Shown in pieces: positions 55,077 through 62,368 of a DNA stretch of 64,000 nt; position 1 is the first letter of the stretch; each line of letters opens with the position of its first letter. This DNA is from Nonlabens sp. (GTDB taxonomy: Bacteria > Bacteroidota > Bacteroidia > Flavobacteriales > Flavobacteriaceae): NCBI GenBank assembly GCA_020630715.1, contig JAHDIQ010000001.1:1-64000 (forward strand). The letters are read 5' to 3'. The notes beneath the pieces were generated by a model. It made no database searches, had not been told where the DNA came from, and saw only the letters and a program-made list of their open reading frames with translations. The position numbers and the translations under genes are program-made.

Positions 55077-56188
55077 ATTCTATAACCTATTCCTAGACTT
55101 AAAGACTCTGCGCTAGCACCGTGAGATTTTAAAGTTAGACTTAATTGCAATTTATCATTAAGCCTGCGTTGCAATCCTATCCTATTATATAAGGTGGAGC
55201 CATATTTGATCTCATCAAAAACATAAAAACCTACATAAGTAATGATGCTGGTTTTACCCAAGTGTAATTCATGTCCAGCAAATAGTCCCATACGCCATAT
55301 ATTCTCGTCACCTGTAATACCACTATTAGGAAAACTATTTGTAAGATAATCTCTGTACTCCTTTAAAAACTGGCTATTCATGATATCGACACCAGCGTGA
55401 ATAGAACTTTTTTTAGAAAGACGTTTATCCACAAAGGTAGAAAGTGTGAAAAATGGAAACTGTCCACTACCTATAAAATTAACCTCATTCCAGCCATGAC
55501 GTAATAAAAGATTCATATGAATAGGCTCTTTATACGGTCTAGTTTCCCATTTCTTTTTTTCTCTGGATTCTGTATTTACGGTATAGGTTAAACCTGCATT
55601 AAATAAGAACGAGTTAGTTGAGGTATTAGGTTCTTTAACGTTACCATTAGAATAATGAAAAAGCGTGATCCCAGCGTGAAATCCTATGTTTTTAAACAGT
55701 TCTTCTTCTCTATAATTCAATATCACATAACTAGCACTAGTAAGTCGTGTACCATAAGCTACATTCCTAAAGTTTGTTACAGGATCGTAAGGATTTGTCA
55801 TATATGCGATTCCTGTTCCTAATCCATATTGTAATTTTCTATTGAATGCATAAAAGTTGTAATGACCATAGACTCCATAGGCATCTCCTAGAGATTGATT
55901 TTTTAAATCTTGATAAGAAAAGGTAAAACCCCAATCTGGAAAACCGTACAACGATTCCCATTCTTTATCTCCATAAGTTTTGCGATTATAACGTAACAAA
56001 GCTCCTTCTGGATGACCAGTAATTAAATGTGAAATATCAGGATTGTGCTCTAAAATGGTTCCGTAGGTATAGGAAAGATCAATAGTATATGACGGTAAAT
56101 TACTAGATGATGAATTAAGTAGTGCTTGCTGTGAAAAGCACGCTTTCGCGAAAGCGAAATAACAACAAAACCATAGCACATTCTTCAT
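55073..56188 (-). CDS. Acyloxyacyl hydrolase / PagL-like outer-membrane protein
   Basis: 371 residues. The signal peptide (1-20) is partly encoded by the palindrome (AFAKA at 12-16). An outer-membrane barrel follows. HYSNGNVKEPN (His178, Ser180) corresponds to the H-x-S catalytic site of lipid A 3-O-deacylases of the PagL group, and the protein ends SLGIGYRI, with an outer-membrane type terminus. It may remove acyl chains from lipopolysaccharide. The extra length over PagL (about 170 residues) is usual for the Bacteroidota form. Confidence 0.82.
   Translation of the reverse strand: MKNVLWFCCYFAFAKACFSQQALLNSSSSNLPSYTIDLSYTYGTILEHNPDISHLITGHPEGALLRYNRKTYGDKEWESLYGFPDWGFTFSYQDLKNQSLGDAYGVYGHYNFYAFNRKLQYGLGTGIAYMTNPYDPVTNFRNVAYGTRLTSASYVILNYREEELFKNIGFHAGITLFHYSNGNVKEPNTSTNSFLFNAGLTYTVNTESREKKKWETRPYKEPIHMNLLLRHGWNEVNFIGSGQFPFFTLSTFVDKRLSKKSSIHAGVDIMNSQFLKEYRDYLTNSFPNSGITGDENIWRMGLFAGHELHLGKTSIITYVGFYVFDEIKYGSTLYNRIGLQRRLNDKLQLSLTLKSHGASAESLSLGIGYRI
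56141..56156. repeat. Palindrome CGCTTTCGCGAAAGCG, copy 16
   Basis: Perfect. Read as AFAKA inside the signal peptide of the PagL-like protein, where hydrophobic residues are needed and one lysine is tolerated. Confidence 0.97.
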
Positions 56189-56209
56189 GCTACGAATTTA
56201 CAATAAACC

Positions 56210-56533
56210 TTACTGCTCTGGAGCTAATTCCACGATCAAGCCTTCTAAATCTGAAGTGATAGGAATCTGACAACCTAATCTGCTGTTATCCTCAACGTGT
56301 AAGGCTTCCCAAAGCATGGCCTCTTCATCAAGATTACGATCGCCTAAATCGTGATCACTTTTTATATAAACCTGACAGGTCGCGCACATCGCCATTCCAC
56401 CACAAACAGCCTGTACAGGTAATTCATAGGCTTTACAAACTTCCATGAGATTCATGTTCATATCTGTAGGTGCCTGCACTGCATGCTCTGTCCCATCGCG
56501 ATCTATAATAGTGATGTTAATATCCTGATCCAC
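56210..56533 (-). CDS. 2Fe-2S ferredoxin, adrenodoxin type
   Basis: 107 residues. Cluster cysteines are C44, C50, C53 and C88 (VCGGMAMCATC and RLGCQ), the adrenodoxin-like pattern. It carries electrons, most likely from the adjacent reductase. The start is GTG, overlapping the reductase stop (TAGTG), so translation is coupled. An unusual GTG start with this overlap supports the call. Confidence 0.92.
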   Translation of the reverse strand: MDQDINITIIDRDGTEHAVQAPTDMNMNLMEVCKAYELPVQAVCGGMAMCATCQVYIKSDHDLGDRNLDEEAMLWEALHVEDNSRLGCQIPITSDLEGLIVELAPEQ

Positions 56534-57597
56534 TAGGCGTCTATGGTTTTAATAACTGCTTTTTCTGCTTCTTTACGCGATCCATCAAAGCCGTCTATTC
56601 CACCTACGGTAGTGTATTTAAGAACGTATTTTTTATTAGGAAACATACGCTGGTAAACGCTTTGGCACATTAAGGTTGCCTCATGAAAACCACAGAGAAT
56701 GAGTTTCAATTTACCAGGATAGGTATTCACATCGCCTATGGCATAAATGCCTGGAATATTAGTTTGATAATCTAATGTGTTATCTACTTTAATGGCATTT
56801 TTTTCTATCTCAAGTCCCCAGTTTGCGATAGGACCTAATTTAGGTGATAACCCAAATAACGGTACAAAGGCGTCACATTCTATTTCTTGGATGCGTTTTG
56901 CCTCATCATGAATAGTTACGGTTACTGATGCTACTTTTCCATCTCCGTTGACGTCTGTAACCTCAGCAGGTGTGATCAGGTTTATTTTTCCTTCCTTCAC
57001 TAAATCTTGCACTTTTTCTACACTATCCAGCGCACCACGGAATTCTTTACGACGGTGAACTAAGGTTACTTCGCTAGCAACATCTGCTAGAAAAATAGAC
57101 CAATCTAAGGCACTATCACCACCACCAGCAATCACTACTTTTTGATTTCTATATACTTCAGGATCTTTAATCATGTAAGCAACACCATGATCTTCATAAG
57201 CTTCTAATCCATCTATTTGTGGTTTACGAGGTTCAAAAGATCCTAATCCACCTGCAATTGCAACCGCATTTGCATGGTGTTTTGTTCCTTTATTAGTAGT
57301 GACGATAAAAGTTCCATCTTCTAATTTCTCAATATCTTCTGCACGTTCACCTAATGTAAATCCTGGCTGGAACGGTTCAATTTGTTTCATCAGATTATCT
57401 ACAAGATCACCAGCTAGAACCTCTGGAAATCCAGGAATATCGTAGATAGGCTTTTTAGGATACAGTTCACTACACTGTCCGCCTGGTTGAGCTAGAGCAT
57501 CAATTAAATGGCATTTTAATTTTAACAATCCTGCTTCAAATACAGTAAAAAGACCTGTAGGACCAGCTCCTATTATTAGAATATCTGTTTTAATCAT
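56533..57597 (-). CDS. Ferredoxin-NADP reductase, thioredoxin-reductase type
   Basis: 354 residues. FAD motif IIGAGPTGLFTVFEA, NAD(P) motif VIAGGGDSALDWSIFLA (about 165) and IYAIGDVNTYPGKLKL (about 290) mark the type 2 FNR family. The redox CxxC of thioredoxin reductase is absent, so it passes electrons to ferredoxin. It heads an operon with the ferredoxin gene. In related genomes such a pair often accompanies siroheme sulfite reductase, which fits the methionine genes next door. An upstream leader holds two inverted repeats. Confidence 0.92.
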   Translation of the reverse strand: MIKTDILIIGAGPTGLFTVFEAGLLKLKCHLIDALAQPGGQCSELYPKKPIYDIPGFPEVLAGDLVDNLMKQIEPFQPGFTLGERAEDIEKLEDGTFIVTTNKGTKHHANAVAIAGGLGSFEPRKPQIDGLEAYEDHGVAYMIKDPEVYRNQKVVIAGGGDSALDWSIFLADVASEVTLVHRRKEFRGALDSVEKVQDLVKEGKINLITPAEVTDVNGDGKVASVTVTIHDEAKRIQEIECDAFVPLFGLSPKLGPIANWGLEIEKNAIKVDNTLDYQTNIPGIYAIGDVNTYPGKLKLILCGFHEATLMCQSVYQRMFPNKKYVLKYTTVGGIDGFDGSRKEAEKAVIKTIDA

Positions 57598-57744
57598 AGT
57601 GGTAATCTAGCAACAACTTGTTGTTTTTGTTACGAATTGCAAAGGTCGGTAGGAAATGACTTATGACCAAGTAGATAGCAGGTTATTCCTGCCTAAAGAG
57701 AAGTTAAATGAGTGCGGTGGACGATGTTTATAATGAATGGTCAT

Positions 57745-57802
57745 AACACGAGTAAAAAAATATCAATTGAAAACAGCCCATTTAATTGAAAGTACTCGTG
57801 TT
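57745..57802 (-). promoter_or_regulatory. Long inverted repeat in the reductase leader
   Basis: Outer arms AACACGAGTA (57745-57754) and TACTCGTGTT (57793-57802) are perfect 10-bp complements; an inner pair TCAATT / AATTGA (57763-57768 with 57784-57789) can stack inside. It lies between the probable promoter and the start of the reductase gene, so it would be in the mRNA leader. No T run follows. It resembles no riboswitch known to me. Confidence 0.5.
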
Positions 57803-57839
57803 AAGAAGACCTTTCAAATATGTTATTTACATAACTACC

Positions 57840-57847
57840 CAAATATA
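57840..57847 (-). promoter_or_regulatory. -7 element TATATTTG of the reductase gene
   Basis: Minus strand, about 240 bases upstream of the start codon. Its upstream region is covered by the inverted repeat at 57856-57886. Confidence 0.5.
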
Positions 57848-57855
57848 ATATAATT

Positions 57856-57886
57856 TTATTACCCTATAGGATTTATAGGGTAATAA
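57856..57886. promoter_or_regulatory. Inverted repeat, 13-bp arms, operator candidate
   Basis: TTATTACCCTATA and TATAGGGTAATAA with a 5-bp centre, 8 bp upstream of the TATATTTG element of the reductase and 30 bp after the Rrf2 stop. It may be an operator for a dimeric regulator, or a weak terminator of the Rrf2 transcript; no T run follows on the minus strand. Confidence 0.5.
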
Positions 57887-57916
57887 TTTATTTTAATGAC
57901 TTTATTACTAAAATTA

Positions 57917-58324
57917 CTATACTAAATCTGACAAGGTTTGTTTCTCCAGTATCTCTAAGGTATTGTCTCTTACCTTTATCATTAATCTGTTTACAGCACA
58001 AGTATCTTCATCTGGACAGTCATCACATTTCTCATAAAAGTTAAGACTCACGCAAGGTAACATAGCAATAGGACCTTCTAAAATGCGATGCACGGTAGAC
58101 ATGCGCACCGTTTCTGGAGATTGCATTAAATAGTAACCACCACCTTTTCCTTTACGAGATCCTAGCATACTATTCTTACGCAATTCCAGCAAAATGGCTT
58201 CTAGAAATTTATGTGGAATGTTCTCGGCATCTGCAATAGTGCTAATGGATACTGGTTGTTGCGTTTTTTGTCGCGCCAGAAAAGTGAGCGCTTTAATTCC
58301 GTATTTAGTTTTACGTGATAACAT
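57917..58324 (-). CDS. Rrf2 family transcriptional regulator with Fe-S cysteines
   Basis: 135 residues. The winged-helix part includes KTKYGIKALTFLARQ and RKGKGGGYYL. The cysteines C91, C100, C103 and C109 (CVSLNFYEKCDDCPDEDTC) can bind an iron-sulfur cluster as in IscR/CymR-like regulators, making it a possible sulfur or iron-sulfur sensor. It lies 35 bp after hom at the end of the metY-metX-hom run and next to the ferredoxin genes, so a role in sulfur assimilation is likely. Confidence 0.9.
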   Translation of the reverse strand: MLSRKTKYGIKALTFLARQKTQQPVSISTIADAENIPHKFLEAILLELRKNSMLGSRKGKGGGYYLMQSPETVRMSTVHRILEGPIAMLPCVSLNFYEKCDDCPDEDTCAVNRLMIKVRDNTLEILEKQTLSDLV

Positions 58325-58359
58325 GTATCAAAGTTAAACTAATATCATCTATTTCCAGA

Positions 58360-59448
58360 TCAACTAGGAATTAGAGCAACCTGATGCGCTGTTTTAGCAA
58401 TTTGAACCACATCGCCTAATAATCCTCTTGCCGTTACTTCTTTTCCAGCACCAGCACCTTTTATTATTAATGGATGTGTGGCATACGACTGTGAATAGAT
58501 CTCAAAAAAACCATCACTTCCTTGTAATTGTCCTGCTGGACTATCAGCATCTACAATTTGTAGTGATACTTTTAAGGTTTTTTCTTTTAAATTGAGTTGG
58601 CCTAAATGACGCCATACCTCATTTGGATTTAATTGGTTTTTCAATTCTTCAAAGTAAGTATCTAATTGTTCTATGTTATTTATAAAATGATTGATGTCTG
58701 AGGCATTTAAATTTTCAGGCACTAAAGTTTCTATCGCGATATCATTCCATTCTAGTTGCAATCCAGCTTCACGAGCTAGTACTAATAATTTTCTAGCAAC
58801 ATCATTTCCTGATAAATCTTCTCGTGGATCAGGCTCTGTATAACCATATTTTAAAGCATCTAAGACTATAGTTGAAAAAGGCTGATCTTCTTGAGAAAAT
58901 CGATTAAAAATATAGCCTAATGAACCTGAGAAAACACCATTGACTTGGTAAATCTGTTCACCGCTATGAACTAAATCATGTATGGTTTTTACGATAGGTA
59001 ATCCAGCACCTACGTTAGTTTCATATTTAAATTGTAGCTCATTCTTTTTTAATAATACACGCAACTGATCATAGAAATCTTGTGATAAGGTGTTTGCTAT
59101 TTTATTTGCAGTAGCAATATGAAATCCATGTTGCAACAACTCTGGATAGAATAAAGATAATGCTGCACTTGCGGTTGCATCTACTGCGATGCGTGGTACA
59201 TCATAGTATTGTGCAAATTTATAAAACGCATCATTTTCACGCGTTCTAGAATCTTTTTTAAATACTTCCAGCCAGTTTCTACCGATCCCATCACTGATCG
59301 TATAAACTCGGCGACTATTTGCTAGTCCTACAATTTTTAAAACTAACTGATGATGATTTTTAAAATACGACTGACTTTCTAAGATCTGGTCTATAAATGT
59401 GCTTCCTACATTCCCTAAACCAAATAAATATATATGTATAGTTTTCAT
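58360..59448 (-). CDS. hom: Homoserine dehydrogenase
   Basis: 362 residues. YLFGLGNVGSTFIDQI is the NAD(P) motif, ATANKIANT and GVFSGSLGYIFNRF are family segments, and GYTEPDPREDLSGNDVARKLLVLARE (about 200-225) is the signature. The chain ends GAGAGKEVTARGLLGDVVQIAK with no ACT domain and no fused aspartokinase, so this copy should not be threonine-inhibited through ACT. It supplies homoserine to MetX, 9 bp away. Confidence 0.92.
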   Translation of the reverse strand: MKTIHIYLFGLGNVGSTFIDQILESQSYFKNHHQLVLKIVGLANSRRVYTISDGIGRNWLEVFKKDSRTRENDAFYKFAQYYDVPRIAVDATASAALSLFYPELLQHGFHIATANKIANTLSQDFYDQLRVLLKKNELQFKYETNVGAGLPIVKTIHDLVHSGEQIYQVNGVFSGSLGYIFNRFSQEDQPFSTIVLDALKYGYTEPDPREDLSGNDVARKLLVLAREAGLQLEWNDIAIETLVPENLNASDINHFINNIEQLDTYFEELKNQLNPNEVWRHLGQLNLKEKTLKVSLQIVDADSPAGQLQGSDGFFEIYSQSYATHPLIIKGAGAGKEVTARGLLGDVVQIAKTAHQVALIPS

Positions 59449-59457
59449 GTGTTGTTT

Positions 59458-60447
59458 TTAAAGGCATGGCGCTACTGCACGATGCGTGATACTATTTTTT
59501 AATTCTTTTTCTAATAATGTAGTGACTTGATCATGCTCTATTAAAAAAGCATCATGGCCGTGAATACTATCTATTTCTTGATAAGTGATGTCATGATGAT
59601 TCTTAAGTAACTCATAGGTTTCTCGATCTTCTTGAGCGATGAAAAATCCATCACTATTAATGGCAATAAGCCTGATTTTAGTGTCACTATTTTGTAAAGC
59701 TTTTGCGATATTATCATTGTGATTTCTCCCAGCATTAGTAGACATCAATAGATGGTTCATCAAATGATAGGCTGGTAATGTAAAACGACCTTTTAAGTTC
59801 TTACCGTGGTGATTAAGCCAGCCTTTTACCTTAAAATCATCATCTGTTTCTCCATTGAATTTATGTCTTAAACTTTGTGATGTTCTATAAAAAGTCATGG
59901 CGTGTTGTCTCGCGTCTTCCACTGGTTTTTTAGAATTTGATAAAATGCGATGTTGTACATGACAATTTGCAATTAGCCAGTCTGTTGCTTTCCAGTCTGA
60001 GGCTATTGGGATTATGGTTTCAAATAATTCTGGGTAGGCAACTACCATTTCCCATAACAAACAACCACCTATGCTTCCACCTATACCTGCATGTATGTAG
60101 CACACTTTTAATAGTTGTAACGCTTTCGCGAAAGCGTGACCTACATCTTCTAGCGTCCAGTCTTGATAATTATAGATTAAATGTTCTACTTCTGCATCAA
60201 ATCCATTACCTGGAATATCCATAGAAATCACTGTATACCCATCGGTATCTATAGCTTTTCCAGAACCTACAATTCTACTCCACCATCCTGTGACACTGGA
60301 ATTACCGGTTAACGCATGGTTTACCAGAATAATGGGCGCGGTATGCAACGCACGCCCAAAAATCTGATAACTAACATTAATCGTTTGCTTTTTACCGCAA
60401 CGCAATTCAAAATCTGTAAGTGTTATATGTTTTAATGAATCACTCAT
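59458..60447 (-). CDS. metX: Homoserine O-acetyltransferase (MetX-like)
   Basis: 329 residues of the alpha/beta-hydrolase fold. ILVNHALTGNSSV marks the oxyanion region, GGSIGGCLLWE holds the nucleophilic serine, AINSDGFF the aspartate and SIHGHDAFL the histidine. It acetylates homoserine for sulfhydrylation by MetY, with whose gene it overlaps by one base (TAATG). The palindrome encodes AFAKA (about 105-109) in a helix before the nucleophile. Confidence 0.92.
   Translation of the reverse strand: MSDSLKHITLTDFELRCGKKQTINVSYQIFGRALHTAPIILVNHALTGNSSVTGWWSRIVGSGKAIDTDGYTVISMDIPGNGFDAEVEHLIYNYQDWTLEDVGHAFAKALQLLKVCYIHAGIGGSIGGCLLWEMVVAYPELFETIIPIASDWKATDWLIANCHVQHRILSNSKKPVEDARQHAMTFYRTSQSLRHKFNGETDDDFKVKGWLNHHGKNLKGRFTLPAYHLMNHLLMSTNAGRNHNDNIAKALQNSDTKIRLIAINSDGFFIAQEDRETYELLKNHHDITYQEIDSIHGHDAFLIEHDQVTTLLEKELKNSITHRAVAPCL
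60121..60136. repeat. Palindrome CGCTTTCGCGAAAGCG, copy 17
   Basis: Perfect. Read as AFAKA in metX. Confidence 0.97.
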
Positions 60448-61739
60448 TAGACCAGCACTGATTTATGAATGGTTGTAAAGGCTTCTTCTAGATCATTTTG
60501 CAAATCAGTAATATTTTCTAAGCCTACAGATAAACGAATCAAATCTTTTGAAACACCAGTTGCTAGTTGTGATTCATCACTTAACTGCTGGTGCGTGGTA
60601 CTTGCTGGATGAATTATAAGCGACTTAGTATCTCCTATGTTTGCTAGTAAAGAAAATAGTTTTGTGCTATCCACTACTTTTTTAGCACTTTCATAACCAC
60701 CTTTTATCCCAAAAGTGACAATACCACTCTGACCTTTAGGCAAGTATTCCTGCGCGAGATCATAGTAATCGCTATTCTCCAGTCCTGGATAATTTACCCA
60801 TGCTACTTCTTCTCTGTCTTGTAACCATTTTGCTAATTCCAGAGCATTTTCACTATGTTTCTGGATGCGTAATTCTAGCGTTTCCAGACCTTGAATAATT
60901 TGCCAAGCGTTAAAAGGCGATATCGCACCACCTAGATCTCGCAATCCTTCTATGCGAACTTTGGCAATAAAACTGGCTTCTTTTAAAACGTCTGCATAGA
61001 CTAATCCATGATAACCAGCGCTAGGCTCTGTAAATTCTGGGAACTTCCCATTAGTCCACTCAAATTTTCCAGCATCTATAATCACGCCACCTAGAGCGGT
61101 TCCATTTCCATTAATGTATTTAGTGAGTGAGTGAATCACGATATCTGCTCCGTGTTCAATAGGATTTAATAAATAAGGCGTCGCTACCGTATTATCTACA
61201 ATTAACGGTACACGAGAGGTTTGAGCCTGTGTGCTAATTTTCTTCAAGTCTAGGACGTCTAGTTTAGGATTACCTAAAGATTCTACAAAAATCGCTCTAG
61301 TATTTTCCTGCAATGCATTTGTAAAAGCATCATCTTCATTAGGATCTACAAAAGTGGTTGTAATACCAAATCGTGGTAAAGTCACCGATAACAAATTATA
61401 AGTTCCACCATAAAGAGAGCTACTAGCAATGATATGATCGCCGGCTCTTAATAAGGTTAATAAGGTGGTAGAAATAGCACTAGTTCCAGATGCTGTTGCT
61501 ACTGCTGCTATTCCACCTTCTAGTGCTGCGAGCCGTTGCTCAAGTACGTCAACTGTAGGATTATTAATTCTAGTGTAAATGTAACCAGGCTCTGCAAGTG
61601 CAAAAAGATTAGCAGCATGATCACTGTCTTTAAAGACAAAAGCTGTGCTTTGGTACAATGGTACGGCACGAGTTCCACCATTGTTGTTAACGTCATGACC
61701 TGCATGAAGTGAGTTTGTTGAGAATTTTTGATTTGACAT
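60447..61739 (-). CDS. metY: O-acetylhomoserine sulfhydrylase
   Basis: 430 residues from the ATG at MSNQKFSTNSLHAGHD; a longer frame to 61817 runs into the leader. It is a PLP enzyme that makes homocysteine from O-acetylhomoserine and sulfide. IHSLTKYINGNGTALGG contains the PLP lysine, with YTRINNPTVDVLEQRLAALEGG and FVESLGNPKLDVLD as family segments. It heads the metY-metX-hom run and is preceded by a SAM-I riboswitch. Confidence 0.95.
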   Translation of the reverse strand: MSNQKFSTNSLHAGHDVNNNGGTRAVPLYQSTAFVFKDSDHAANLFALAEPGYIYTRINNPTVDVLEQRLAALEGGIAAVATASGTSAISTTLLTLLRAGDHIIASSSLYGGTYNLLSVTLPRFGITTTFVDPNEDDAFTNALQENTRAIFVESLGNPKLDVLDLKKISTQAQTSRVPLIVDNTVATPYLLNPIEHGADIVIHSLTKYINGNGTALGGVIIDAGKFEWTNGKFPEFTEPSAGYHGLVYADVLKEASFIAKVRIEGLRDLGGAISPFNAWQIIQGLETLELRIQKHSENALELAKWLQDREEVAWVNYPGLENSDYYDLAQEYLPKGQSGIVTFGIKGGYESAKKVVDSTKLFSLLANIGDTKSLIIHPASTTHQQLSDESQLATGVSKDLIRLSVGLENITDLQNDLEEAFTTIHKSVLV

Positions 61740-61865
61740 GTTGTTTCTTTTTAAATTAAAAATTGATTTAAGAACAAAACCAAATTGAAAAAACACTTCC
61801 TGTCCGAGTTGTAACACTTAGATAGAAAATCAAAAAAGAAACTTGTTAGTATAACCTACTTACAT

Positions 61866-61976
61866 GTGTATCATCTTGTCCCAAATAAATGGGCAGAATT
61901 TAGCACCTTCTTAACGAGTGTTAAGGGTTGCTAAGGAGTCGATGGGTCTGTTCCCTCGTCCTTTCTTGATAATTTC
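61866..61976 (-). ncRNA. SAM-I (S-box) riboswitch upstream of metY
   Basis: Read on the minus strand: a P1 arm TTATCA, then AAGAAAGGACGAGGGA, CAGACCCATCGACTCC, TTAGCAACC, AAGGTGCTAAATTC, and GATGATA closing P1. These match the conserved S-box core (AGAxxGGxGGAGGGA, GGCCC-like, GCAACC, AAGGTGCxAAxTCC). It lies about 130 bases before the metY start and should lower metYX-hom expression when SAM is high. I could not fix the terminator or anti-RBS part by eye. Confidence 0.93.
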
Positions 61977-62191
61977 AATATGGTTATGAACGTGATCGTA
62001 AAGATTCAGAAAACTTTTTGAATCTACCAAATCTTTCTTGTATCAAATTCCTACTGACTCAGTAGGGTTATACTTTAACTCACTAAAATTCAATTTACTA
62101 CAACTTATTTTGAACAGCTATTAATTTATAATTATTTTTATAGAACGTTAATAATGCTATAACAACGACCCGATATTGACCATCATTTTAT

Positions 62192-62199
62192 TACATTTG
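62192..62199 (+). promoter_or_regulatory. -7 element TACATTTG of metK
   Basis: Fits TAnnTTTG; a TTG lies 13 bases upstream, shorter than ideal. It implies a leader of about 165 bases before metK. Confidence 0.55.
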
Positions 62200-62221
62200 C
62201 ACTTCAATTGAGGAAAGATTT

Positions 62222-62301
62222 GGCTGCTTGCGACCTCGTTTTCATATCAGAAAACACAAACGCTAAAACAGTGTACCGCGCGACCGCATACAGCCTTTTT
62301 T
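62222..62301 (+). promoter_or_regulatory. Candidate structured leader of metK
   Basis: GGCTG and TGCG (62222-62226, 62229-62232) pair with CGCA and CAGCC (62285-62288, 62291-62295) across a 2x2 loop. Inside are two hairpins: GTTTTC/GAAAAC (62238-62243, 62250-62255) and ACGCT/AGTGT (62260-62264, 62270-62274, one wobble). Six Ts follow. The shape is a three-way junction with a terminator-like end, inside the leader of the SAM synthetase gene. It does not match SAM-I, SAM-II or SAM-III as I know them. Folding was done by eye. Confidence 0.5.
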
Positions 62302-62342
62302 ATCTTCTATTTTTATTAATGTCGAGAGTGATTTTTAAATCT

Positions 62343-62358
62343 CGCTTTCGCGAAAGCG
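62343..62358. repeat. Palindrome CGCTTTCGCGAAAGCG, copy 18 (metK leader)
   Basis: Perfect copy ending 10 bases before the metK ATG. In RNA it could form a hairpin over the ribosome-binding region. Third of the intergenic copies. Confidence 0.97.
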
Positions 62359-62368
62359 TAATACATAA

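Noticed and set aside
61740-61817. 26-residue N-terminal extension of MetY
   Set aside because: It lies in the leader after the riboswitch; the conserved enzyme starts at MSNQKFSTNSLHAG.
61740-61866. Terminator of the SAM-I riboswitch
   Set aside because: T-rich stretches are present, but I could not find a convincing stem by eye, so I do not annotate one.
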